12,284 bases of DNA from an uncultured bacterium (lineage in GTDB: Bacteria; Bacteroidota; Bacteroidia; Chitinophagales; CAIOSU01). Below are positions 1 through 8,200 of this stretch, piece by piece (position 1 is the first letter of the stretch; each line of letters opens with the position of its first letter). The notes beneath the pieces were generated by a model, which made no database searches, was not told where the DNA came from, and saw only the letters and a list, made by a program, of their open reading frames with translations. The position numbers and the translations under genes are program-made. The stretch is from NCBI GenBank assembly GCA_903861055.1, contig CAIOSU010000105.1:1-12284 (forward strand), read 5' to 3'.

Positions 1-140
1 CCTAATTCAGCATCCATATCTTGGAACTTTCGTTAAATATACTAACAAAAGGTTTTTTCATCAAACTTTGGTCGATATTAAACCGAGGTAATATTTTCTT
101 GGGTCGCTTCTCTAATTAACCTATTACTCATGCAATAAAC

Positions 141-1046
141 ATGCGCAAATCAAGGATAGTTTTAATTGCCATATTAATACCAATTCTTACTATTATAGCG
201 TTGCTGCTCCTATACCCCGCATTTATTATAGCTAAATTCAATAAAGATTTAGTAAGAGTGTCAACAGTACAAATAAGTATTGCCGACCAAGACATCAACA
301 TAGGGTTGGATATAGCCGTAAGAAACGAAGCCCCCTTTCATAAGCTGCTGGATAGCATTAGTTATACCGTAAATTTTGATACATTTCAGTTTGTTACGGG
401 TGCTTTGAAATTAGATAGTGTTAGGGCTGGCGCCGAATTTGACTCCATTCTTTTGCCTGTTGTATTGAATATAACCATTCTACAAGATGCTATACAGAAG
501 CTACAAAACAAGGATAGCGTTGATCTTATTATCGAATTTGTTGCCCATTACCAATGGCCTATTATCCATAAAGTAGATGTGCCGATAAAAATAGTGCGCC
601 GCATGCCTCCGCCGAACCCACCCGAAATAAAGTTGTTGAGTGTAGATATTGAAAAGTTCAGTTTTAACGAACCTATTGTGGATGTGTCGTTGCAAGTTAT
701 TAATAAGAACAATTTCTCGTTGGCTTTGAAAGACCTGGATGTGTATATCGACTTCGAGGGGCTATTTACAGGTGAGGTGCACCATCCTAAACTGATTAAA
801 ATAAAAGCTAATGGCAACACCACTATTGATATTACAGCGCACGTGCATGAACTAAAGACCCTAAAAACCGTTTGGCAACTGCTGGTATTGCGCAAAGAAA
901 TAAATTACAAAATCAAGGTAAAAACCAAATATGTAGATGAAAGTGGGAAAACGGAGCCGATTGAAGTAAACATTACCTCTGCAGGTAGTGTGCAAACAAA
1001 GATTAAAAAGGAAAAACGAAAAGAGGCCCGTGCAGCTAAACGCTAA
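141..1046 (+). CDS. Membrane-anchored tandem LEA type 2 (WHy-like) domain protein
   Basis: The 301-residue product starts with two basic residues and a strongly hydrophobic segment (about residues 5-32) with no lipobox cysteine, so it is probably held in the inner membrane by an uncleaved N-terminal helix with the rest in the periplasm. Two beta-rich domains of similar design follow, about 38-152 and 163-285. The second shows the LEA-2/WHy signature: alternating hydrophobics leading to 'VINKNNFSLALKDLDVYI' (about 186-203), then a stretch around 'IKANGNTTIDI'. The first has the matching 'IAVRNEAPFHKLLDSISY'. The C-terminus (about 286-301) is a basic Lys/Arg/Glu tail. LEA type 2 proteins are linked to desiccation and stress tolerance in other organisms, but the role of bacterial periplasmic forms is poorly defined, so no function is assigned. 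It is the only plus-strand gene here, and its stop overlaps the end of purT by four bases. The ATG at 141 is the first that allows a full membrane segment. Confidence 0.75.
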   Translation: MRKSRIVLIAILIPILTIIALLLLYPAFIIAKFNKDLVRVSTVQISIADQDINIGLDIAVRNEAPFHKLLDSISYTVNFDTFQFVTGALKLDSVRAGAEFDSILLPVVLNITILQDAIQKLQNKDSVDLIIEFVAHYQWPIIHKVDVPIKIVRRMPPPNPPEIKLLSVDIEKFSFNEPIVDVSLQVINKNNFSLALKDLDVYIDFEGLFTGEVHHPKLIKIKANGNTTIDITAHVHELKTLKTVWQLLVLRKEINYKIKVKTKYVDESGKTEPIEVNITSAGSVQTKIKKEKRKEARAAKR

Positions 1047-2215
1047 CTATTGTGCCTAACCACAATACAATCAGCCACGGCTCTGGCCTTCGCCCTCAAC
1101 TCACGCAAATCGGCACCAAGATTGTCGTATGCAAGGCCAACTGCCATGCGGCGGTATGGTCTAGTGGTAGGTTTGCCGAAAATGCGAAAATCGGTTTGTG
1201 CGAAATTAGCAGCCCTATCCAAACCCTCATAGGAAGGTTCGCTGCCGTCATCACTGGCTAATACCACAGCACTAGCACCTGCTTTCAGTTGCTCAATAGC
1301 AGGTATTGGCAAACCAAGTACCGCCCTCAGGTGCAATTCAAATTCATTGAAATTCTGGGTTCCGGCAAGCGTTACCATTCCCGTATCGTGTGGCCTAGGC
1401 GATAGTTCTGAGAAATAGACCCCATCTTCGCCCAAGAAAAACTCCACACCCCAGATACCTTGCCCAGTAAGGGCAGCAGTAACTTTACTAGCCATTTCCT
1501 GCGCTTCGATTAATTGGTTCGCTGGAATAGGCACTGGCTGCCAACTCTCTTGATAATCGCCACGCTCTTGGCGGTGACCAATAGGGGCGCAAAACAGTGT
1601 TTCGCCGTTTTTTTGAGTAACGGTAAGTAAGGTTATCTCCAATTCAAACTTCACAAAGGCTTCCACTATTACTTCGCCATAATCGCCGCGGCCCTTGGCT
1701 GCAGCGGCCTCCCAGGCAGGCAATATATCGGCCCCGCTTTTGATGTAGCTTTGCCCCTTGCCCGACGAAGACATAAGCGGCTTCACCACGCAGGGTATTC
1801 CTATATCGGCTACCGCTGCTTGTAGCTCCTCGGCGCTTTTGGCATAAGTATAGCGAGCCGTTTTTAAACCAAGCTCTTTAGCTGCCAAATCGCGGATGGC
1901 TTTCCGATTCATAGTGTAGTTGGCCGCTTTGGCGCTAGGCACCACCTGTATTCCTTGCTTCTCGTAGTCGTAAAACCGCTCGGTTCGAATGGCTTCAATC
2001 TCAGGAACAATGATATCAGGTTGGTGTTTGGCCACTACTTCATCCAAAGCAAACCCATCCAACATATTTATCACCTCAAAGGCGTGGGCTACTTGCATAG
2101 CTGGTGCATTGGGGTAACTATCTACGGCTATTACATACTGCCCTATGCGTTGGGCGGCAATCACAAATTCTTTGCCTAATTCGCCCGAACCCAGTAACAG
2201 TATCTTTTTGCGCAT
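1043..2215 (-). CDS. purT: Formate-dependent phosphoribosylglycinamide formyltransferase (GAR transformylase 2)
   Basis: PurT is a cytoplasmic ATP-grasp enzyme that makes formyl-GAR from GAR, formate and ATP in purine synthesis, replacing folate-dependent PurN. The 390-residue product matches the usual length (E. coli about 392) and is collinear with the family. Visible blocks are the N-terminal 'LLLGSGELGKE' (6-16), 'INMLDG' (49-54), 'VPEIEAI' (70-76), 'TMNRKAIRDLAAKEL' (101-115), the ATP-grasp loop 'VKPLMSSSGKGQ' (144-155), 'FCAPIGHRQE' (208-217), 'ESWQP' (223-227) and the metal/ATP region 'FSELSPRPHDTGMVTL' (268-283). The frame is open upstream to a GTG at 2260, but that would run into the preceding gene and add 15 residues unlike the family, so the ATG at 2215 is chosen. 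This leaves a 10-nt gap after the PorE-like gene, which suggests read-through transcription with the T9SS cassette, although the two functions are unrelated. The stop overlaps the convergent LEA-2 gene. Confidence 0.96.
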   Translation of the reverse strand: MRKKILLLGSGELGKEFVIAAQRIGQYVIAVDSYPNAPAMQVAHAFEVINMLDGFALDEVVAKHQPDIIVPEIEAIRTERFYDYEKQGIQVVPSAKAANYTMNRKAIRDLAAKELGLKTARYTYAKSAEELQAAVADIGIPCVVKPLMSSSGKGQSYIKSGADILPAWEAAAAKGRGDYGEVIVEAFVKFELEITLLTVTQKNGETLFCAPIGHRQERGDYQESWQPVPIPANQLIEAQEMASKVTAALTGQGIWGVEFFLGEDGVYFSELSPRPHDTGMVTLAGTQNFNEFELHLRAVLGLPIPAIEQLKAGASAVVLASDDGSEPSYEGLDRAANFAQTDFRIFGKPTTRPYRRMAVGLAYDNLGADLRELRAKARAVADCIVVRHNS

Positions 2216-2225
2216 GCCTAAGTTG

Positions 2226-4247
2226 TTATTGCTTAATAATATTACCCTCTTCCAACTCACCTAGTACTTTAAACTCGGTACGACGGTTTACTTGGTGCTC
2301 CTCCTCAGTGCATTTCGACTTATCGTCGCAGTTGTTTAGCAACTTTTCTTTGCCATACCCAACCGCCACCATGCGTTTAGGGTCAATCCCTTTTTCTATC
2401 AAGTATTTCACACAACTTTCAGCGCGCTGTTGGCTTAGGGTTTTGTTGTAGTCTGCACCTCCCCTGCTATCAGTGTGCGAGCTAAGTTCAATTACAATAC
2501 TCGGGTTGTTGGTCAATAAAGTCAACAAACCATCCAACACCGCTTTCGAGCTATCACGTAAGTTTGCCGAGTTATAATCGTAATAGATATTATCAAGCTT
2601 ATAAACCTTATCCTTTTCAATCTTATCCAAGCTAAAGGTGATGAACTTCTTGCCATCGGCTACTAAGTCAATCTCCTGTTTTGTAACCTGTTTAATGTCG
2701 TTCAAATACTTAGGCTTAGTAGCAATCAATTTATAATCGTTACCAGCCCGCAGCGGAATATTGAACTGGCCTTGGGCATTAAACTCTGGTTTATAGCCAA
2801 TCACCTCTTCAAATTTACCCGTAGACGAGTTCTTTTCATACAAGGTAATGGTTACATCCTTCAGCGGAATTTCGTTGGTATCGCCCAATTGATAAACATA
2901 ACCGTAGTAGTTTACGGTCTTCTTAATGCTAACAGTATAAATGTCTTCGCTAGTAGTAGAAGCCAACAAACTGATGCTACCAGGGCGGTTGCTCGATACA
3001 AAGCCCTGAAGACCATCTTTGCCCAAGGTAAAGTACCAATCATCGGCCGAAGTATTAATGGGCTTATCTAAATGGGCAGTTGCTGCCCATACGCCTTCGC
3101 TTTCTTGGCTACTGAACACATCCAATCCACCTACACCAGCATGCCCATTTGAGCTAAAGTAAAGCGTATTTGAATTGGCATTATAAAAAGGCGAAACCTC
3201 ATCCCAAGGGGTATTCAGGTCAGAAAGGCTAACCGGGTTGCCAAAAGTCAACGATTCGGGATTGTAGTTTACTACCCAGATATCAAAACCTCCTTTACCA
3301 CCATCACGGTTAGAGGCAAAGTACAACGCTTGTTGACCTGAATTGTACACTCCCGCTGCGGGTTGGGTATTGTTAAAACCGCTTCGGTTTATACTTTCAG
3401 GTAATTTTACCGCTGGCTCAATTTCACCATTTACCACACGGCTTACATAAATAGCACAAGTATTTTCTAGTTTTTCGTTAGTTGTGCAGCGCGTAAAAAA
3501 GAACAGCTTACCATCGGCGGAGAAGCTGCCATTAGCAGTATGCGATTCGCCATTAAGGCCTATTAATGGTTCAGCCACACCCCAAGCACTGCCCGATGCT
3601 TTTGATCGATACAGCTTGTTGGTTGCCGGCATAGTAGTTTCGCCACTGCGCACCACAATGGCCGTATCAGATACAATTGAGGAGAAAACAATGGTATTAG
3701 CACTTTCATAAACAGCACCAAAATTGGGGTAAGCACCATTAATATTGCCACCAGCATGTTTTACGGTTATATCGGGATTATTGCTTTTGTTGGCGTAAAG
3801 TTCGCAGCCTTTCAATTGCACTTGCGCCCAACTTACATAGCTACTAGCGGCACCATTTGGGTTTTGGATAAACACTTTAAAAGCCTCCATTGCCTCCACA
3901 TGTTTACCATTAGCCTTCAACATAGCGGCGTAGTAGTATACCGCCAATGGGTAAGTTTTGCTATCCTCAGGGGTAAAGAGGCGATAAAGGTTTTCAGCCT
4001 TTTCATAATGGCGAATTTGGCGATACGATTCGGCCAACTTATACCGGGCATCTAGGTTATCTGGCTTGTCTTTTATCACTTTCTCGAAAAAGTCGATAGC
4101 ATTATAGAAGCTATTGCGGCTATACAAATCATTGGCAAGCTCCAGGTTCTGTTTCCAGTTCAGCTTATCCAAGTTGTTATGCTGTGCCTGCGCTGCCCCA
4201 AATGCAACCAAGCATAATAGTAGGGTTATGGTTCTCATGGGTAGCAT
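2226..4247 (-). CDS. PorE-like T9SS accessory protein: TPR, PD40 propeller, regulatory domain, OmpA C-terminal domain
   Basis: The 673-residue exported protein has the four-part architecture known from PorE of the type IX secretion system. A signal peptide (about 1-21, ending 'GAAQAQ') is followed by TPR-type helices (about 30-150, e.g. 'AIDFFEKVIKDKPDNLDARYKLAESY' region 50-75). Next come PD40/WD40-like propeller blades (about 165-440), with the repeated signature 'LYFASNRDGGKGGFDIW' (308-324), 'LYFSSNGHAGVGGLDVF' (362-378) and 'GFVSSNRPG' (415-423). A carboxypeptidase-regulatory-like beta domain (about 445-540) and an OmpA-like peptidoglycan-binding domain (about 548-660) complete it. The last carries 'SSHTDSRG' (Asp593), 'LSQQRAESC' (Arg608) and 'NRRTEF' (654-659), the residues that bind diaminopimelate in the family. 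It probably anchors an outer-membrane assembly to the cell wall. The ATG at 4247 overlaps the PorP/SprF stop by one base (TAATG), indicating translational coupling; an alternative ATG lies at 4238. Whether it is the core PorE or a cassette-specific paralogue cannot be told from one window. Confidence 0.88.
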   Translation of the reverse strand: MLPMRTITLLLCLVAFGAAQAQHNNLDKLNWKQNLELANDLYSRNSFYNAIDFFEKVIKDKPDNLDARYKLAESYRQIRHYEKAENLYRLFTPEDSKTYPLAVYYYAAMLKANGKHVEAMEAFKVFIQNPNGAASSYVSWAQVQLKGCELYANKSNNPDITVKHAGGNINGAYPNFGAVYESANTIVFSSIVSDTAIVVRSGETTMPATNKLYRSKASGSAWGVAEPLIGLNGESHTANGSFSADGKLFFFTRCTTNEKLENTCAIYVSRVVNGEIEPAVKLPESINRSGFNNTQPAAGVYNSGQQALYFASNRDGGKGGFDIWVVNYNPESLTFGNPVSLSDLNTPWDEVSPFYNANSNTLYFSSNGHAGVGGLDVFSSQESEGVWAATAHLDKPINTSADDWYFTLGKDGLQGFVSSNRPGSISLLASTTSEDIYTVSIKKTVNYYGYVYQLGDTNEIPLKDVTITLYEKNSSTGKFEEVIGYKPEFNAQGQFNIPLRAGNDYKLIATKPKYLNDIKQVTKQEIDLVADGKKFITFSLDKIEKDKVYKLDNIYYDYNSANLRDSSKAVLDGLLTLLTNNPSIVIELSSHTDSRGGADYNKTLSQQRAESCVKYLIEKGIDPKRMVAVGYGKEKLLNNCDDKSKCTEEEHQVNRRTEFKVLGELEEGNIIKQ

Positions 4248-5251
4248 TAAAATTTAGGAGCGAAGAAAATAGAAGGTTGGTTTGGCAACTTCTTCCAAGG
4301 CATTACATAATTAAGCGAAAACTCAAAGGCATTTGTACCGCTATTTCCTTTCTTCAGGTCGGTGGTAGTGGCATCGTAGCTAAAAGTAAAATTAAAGCCT
4401 TTATAGCCTAAACCAACCATCGGTATTACGGCATCATTTACACGATAGTAGGCTCCTACAATGGTTTGCAAGTCGTTTTTGAATTTATAGCCAAAACCTA
4501 AGCCAGCATTAATTTCATCGGCCGAGGCTTGGGTTTGGTATATTACACTGGGCAATAACTGAAAACCACCCTTGCCAATACCTATTTCTGCACCTACGTT
4601 TACCGATACGCGGTAAGGCAGCCTCACGTCGCTATTGTCTAAAAAACTCTCTTTAGGCTGCGTAACATTAAACATGGCCCCGCCAATATAAATGGCTGTT
4701 TTATCAGATAGGCGACCGCTATATGAAAGGCCAACATTTAAGTTCTCGTGTATAATGGCATTACCATTGATATTCTCAGCTGTGGTGCCACCTCCTGTCA
4801 ATGAGCCATCTATCTGATCGGCAAATTGGCCATTGGCAAAATCATAGCGCTTTTGCGTAAAGCCTGCCTGCACACCCAAACTCAGATAATGGCGCTTTTC
4901 GCGGTCCAGTACTTTATGGTAGGCAAATGAGGCATTTAAATTCAAGGTCGTAAAATTGTACTCCCCAGTTTGGTCATAAAAAAACACCAAACCTACACCC
5001 AGTTTATCGCCATCGGCAAAGCCTTTTTGTATTGGCATATCAAAAGCAATAGAGCTGGTTCGAAATGGGCGCGAAATGCTCGACCATTGGGTACGGTATA
5101 AACCCCCAATCCTAAATTTTCCATCGGCCAAGCCAGTTAAGGTTGGGTTGAGCGTAAGTGGCGAATTATAGAATTGAGAAAAATGGATATCCTGAGCAAA
5201 GCCAGCAAGGGCAGTGAAACACAAGAGGTATATGATAGCGAGCTTTTTCAT
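4247..5251 (-). CDS. PorP/SprF family type IX secretion system outer-membrane protein
   Basis: The 334-residue protein has a cleavable signal peptide (about 1-19, ending 'AGFAQ') followed at once by the PorP/SprF family signature 'DIHFSQFYNSPLTLNPTLTG' (21-40). The remainder alternates short amphipathic beta-strands and turns, as expected for an outer-membrane beta-barrel, with recurring pieces such as 'GVGLVFFYDQTG', 'YHKVLDREKRHYLSLGVQAG' and the terminal strands near 'FTFSYDATTTDL' and 'FEFSLNYVMPW'. In Flavobacterium johnsoniae, SprF is needed to secrete the adhesin SprB, and type B sorting-domain proteins in general depend on a SprF-like partner. Here the gene lies 14 nt downstream of just such a substrate and is coupled to the PorE-like gene by a TAATG junction, so it is probably the dedicated partner of the 1315-residue protein. 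SprF is the closer functional analogue by context; PorP itself is usually with porK/L/M/N, which are not seen here. Confidence 0.93.
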   Translation of the reverse strand: MKKLAIIYLLCFTALAGFAQDIHFSQFYNSPLTLNPTLTGLADGKFRIGGLYRTQWSSISRPFRTSSIAFDMPIQKGFADGDKLGVGLVFFYDQTGEYNFTTLNLNASFAYHKVLDREKRHYLSLGVQAGFTQKRYDFANGQFADQIDGSLTGGGTTAENINGNAIIHENLNVGLSYSGRLSDKTAIYIGGAMFNVTQPKESFLDNSDVRLPYRVSVNVGAEIGIGKGGFQLLPSVIYQTQASADEINAGLGFGYKFKNDLQTIVGAYYRVNDAVIPMVGLGYKGFNFTFSYDATTTDLKKGNSGTNAFEFSLNYVMPWKKLPNQPSIFFAPKF

Positions 5252-5265
5252 CAGCTTGTATTTTT

Positions 5266-8200
5266 TTAACGAATCAAAGTAATATCACCAGAAATAGCCT
5301 TGTCACTGCCATCGGGCAAGCGCAAAACAGCACGGTAAACGTATGTACCAATTGGTTGCTCTTTGCCATCAAGCTTGCCATCCCATGGTTGGTTTAGCTC
5401 GCTAAATACCTTATTGCCCCAGCGGTTATAAATTTCAAACTCCAAAAGTTCCACATCTTGACGACGCAACACTTCAAAGCCATCATTAAGCCCATCTCCA
5501 TTGGGGCTAAACAAGGTAGGTACTATATACAGATTGCTTACAATAACCCTAACTGTATCGGTAGCTAAACAAGGCGAGTTAGCTTCTTGAACCGTAACTG
5601 TGTACGTAGTGGTTTCCAATGGATTTGCAGTAACGGACAACACTGTTGGGTCGTCTATTCCTGCACTTGGGGTCCAAGTATAAGTATAATTGCCTGTGCG
5701 ACTTACCGTTGGGTCAAGCGCTGCTGATTCGCCAGGGGCAAGGGTTACAACACCAACACCGATTTCTACCGTTAAGGCCAAGTTTTGATCAATAAAGAAG
5801 TTTTGACTTTGCAAACATCCATTGGCATCGGTTACTGTTACGCCATAGTTGCCCGAGGCAAGGTTCGCATTAATACTTCCCGGTTGTGCCGGATTGTTGC
5901 TCCAATTATAGGTAAATGGTGTGGTACCGCCAACAATAGTTGCCGTAGCTTTGCCATTGTCTGCGCCAGGGCAGCCAACATCTTGTAAGTCCAGACTCAA
6001 CTCAAAACTGCCAGAAGTAGACACAACCACATCGGCCGTTTTAACACAATCATTGCTATCGCTTACCAAAACGGTGTATGTGCCTGGGCGCAAACCGGTG
6101 GCAGTAGCAGTAGTTTGCACTGGGCTGGTATTCCAGCTATACGCGTATGGCGTAGTGCCACCTGAAACATTGACTGCAGCTTCTCCTCCACTACCAGCCG
6201 CACAACTTGCATCAACCGCCGAGGTTATAAGCAATAAGTCCGTTGGTTGGGTTACGTTATAATTACCTGTTGCCGAACATCCATTAGCATCTGTTACCGA
6301 TACTTCATATGCCCCAGCCGCAAGATTAAACAAGTTTTGCGATGTTGGGTTGCCTGTGCTGCTCCAGGCATAAGTAAATGGCTGGGTACCGCCACTAGGT
6401 GTAATACTAACCGAACCGGTGTTGCCGCCAAAGCAACGCACATCGATTACGTTTGCATTTAAGGTTAACACCCCCGATTCGGTTATAACCACTGTGTCTG
6501 ATAGCGCACAGCCATTATTATCGGTAACAGTAAGGGTATATTGGCCAGCGGTTAATCCTGTTGGATTTTGAACCGATGGGGCGTTGTTCCAAGTATAATT
6601 GTAGGTTGGGGTACCACCAAGCACAGTTGTTGTAATGGCGCCGTTATTGCCACCATTGCACGATACGTTTTGCGCGACCGCGGCATTTACGAACAGCGCT
6701 TGTGGTTGGCTTACGGTTGCCGTAGCAGTTGCTGTGCAACCTAAAGCATTGGTAACCAAAACTGTGTAGCTACCTGCACCAACTCCTGTTAGGTCCTTTA
6801 TGCTGGTATTGTTGCTCCATGAATAGGTAAATGGCCCAGTACCCGAAGGGGTAATAAAAACCTCACCAGTTGCATTACCATTACAATCCACAGCTCTTAC
6901 CGAATCAATGGTTACGATAAGCGGGCTTACTATAACCCGAACAGTATCGGTAGCTGTGCAGCCATTGCTATTGGTAAGGGTAACGGTATATAAAGTAGTA
7001 GATGCAGGCGAAATTGTGATTGGGTTTCCCGTTTGGTTGTCGCTCCAAGCAAAAGTGCCAGTTCCGTTTGCGGTAAGCACCGCAGAGCCACCGTTGCACA
7101 AAGTATCATTAGGGCCTGCATCAACGGTTGGGTTGTTTACTACCTGTATGGTTTGGTAAACTGGAACCGACCAGCCACAGCACTCTGTGCGGGTGCGTAA
7201 ACGAAGGTAGTAACTACCCGCTGCCGTAATAGAGGATATAGCACCCGGATTTTGAACACTTGAAGTATAAATTGGGCTGCTTGGTATACCAGAAGTTGGA
7301 TAAATAATCCACTGATATTCATCGGCTGCCGTGGTAGTAGCCAAGTTAAATGTTCCCCCTGAGCACAAGGTGCCAGGCACATTGCTAGTTATTGCTGGCA
7401 GTGGGCGATTGACCGTAATAGTTACGAAATTTTTAAACACTCCCCCATTCACTCCAATATCAAAGCTACCTGCATTTGGGAAACTAACCAATGCTGGAGT
7501 GCTTGTATTGTTATAAGAAGAGTTCAGCGGGTTAAGATCGTTTATAAAAGCAGCCCCACCTGTAAGGTTCCAGTTGCCTGTTTGTTTGGTGATGGTTATC
7601 TCAGAGTTGCTGCAACCTGCACCGTTTAAATAGTTAACAGTGAGCACGGTTGGCTGTGGAATTGAAGTACCTGCAGTTATTCCGTTTACATTGTCGTAAA
7701 TAGGGTGCGAAACGCCAGGCTGGCCATTGCCACCTTTACCACCAACACCACCAGCGCCACCTCGGCCTCCTGGTGCACCGTCGCCCACTTCATTATTAGT
7801 AGTACCACAAGCATTCAAACCGCCTTGGCCAGGTTGTCCACCTACACCACCAGATCCGCCGGCACCACCAGTGCCGCCTGAACCGGCACTGCCGTTTTGC
7901 ACTACGCAGTCGGTAACCAAGCCATTGCTATTCACTATATATATGGCAATTGACGATCCGCCACCAAAGGCGCCTAAACCACCTTGACCCCCTTGACCGC
8001 CGCCGCCGCCGCCGCCACCGCCGCCGCCAGAACCATCAATAACGAAAGCACCACCTTGGCCGCCACCGCCGCCACCGCCGCCGCCTCCAGCTCCACCAGT
8101 TCCGTTGGTTCCGGCAGATGCTTGAGCGCCAGGTACATAATAGTCGTCCAATAGACCAGCAGGGCCATTGGCACCATCGGTACCATTTATGCCACTGCCA

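Noticed and set aside
1..140. Promoter for the LEA-2 gene, e.g. AAACTTTG at 63-70
   Set aside because: It matches the -7 consensus at five of six positions, but no -33 element is present at the right distance.
1050..1261. Short plus-strand open frames within purT
   Set aside because: They are antisense to a strongly conserved enzyme and show no family resemblance.
2216..2260. Longer purT beginning at a GTG inside the PorE-like gene
   Set aside because: The extra 15 residues are unlike PurT N-termini, while the ATG at 2215 starts immediately before the conserved 'LLLGSGELGKE'.
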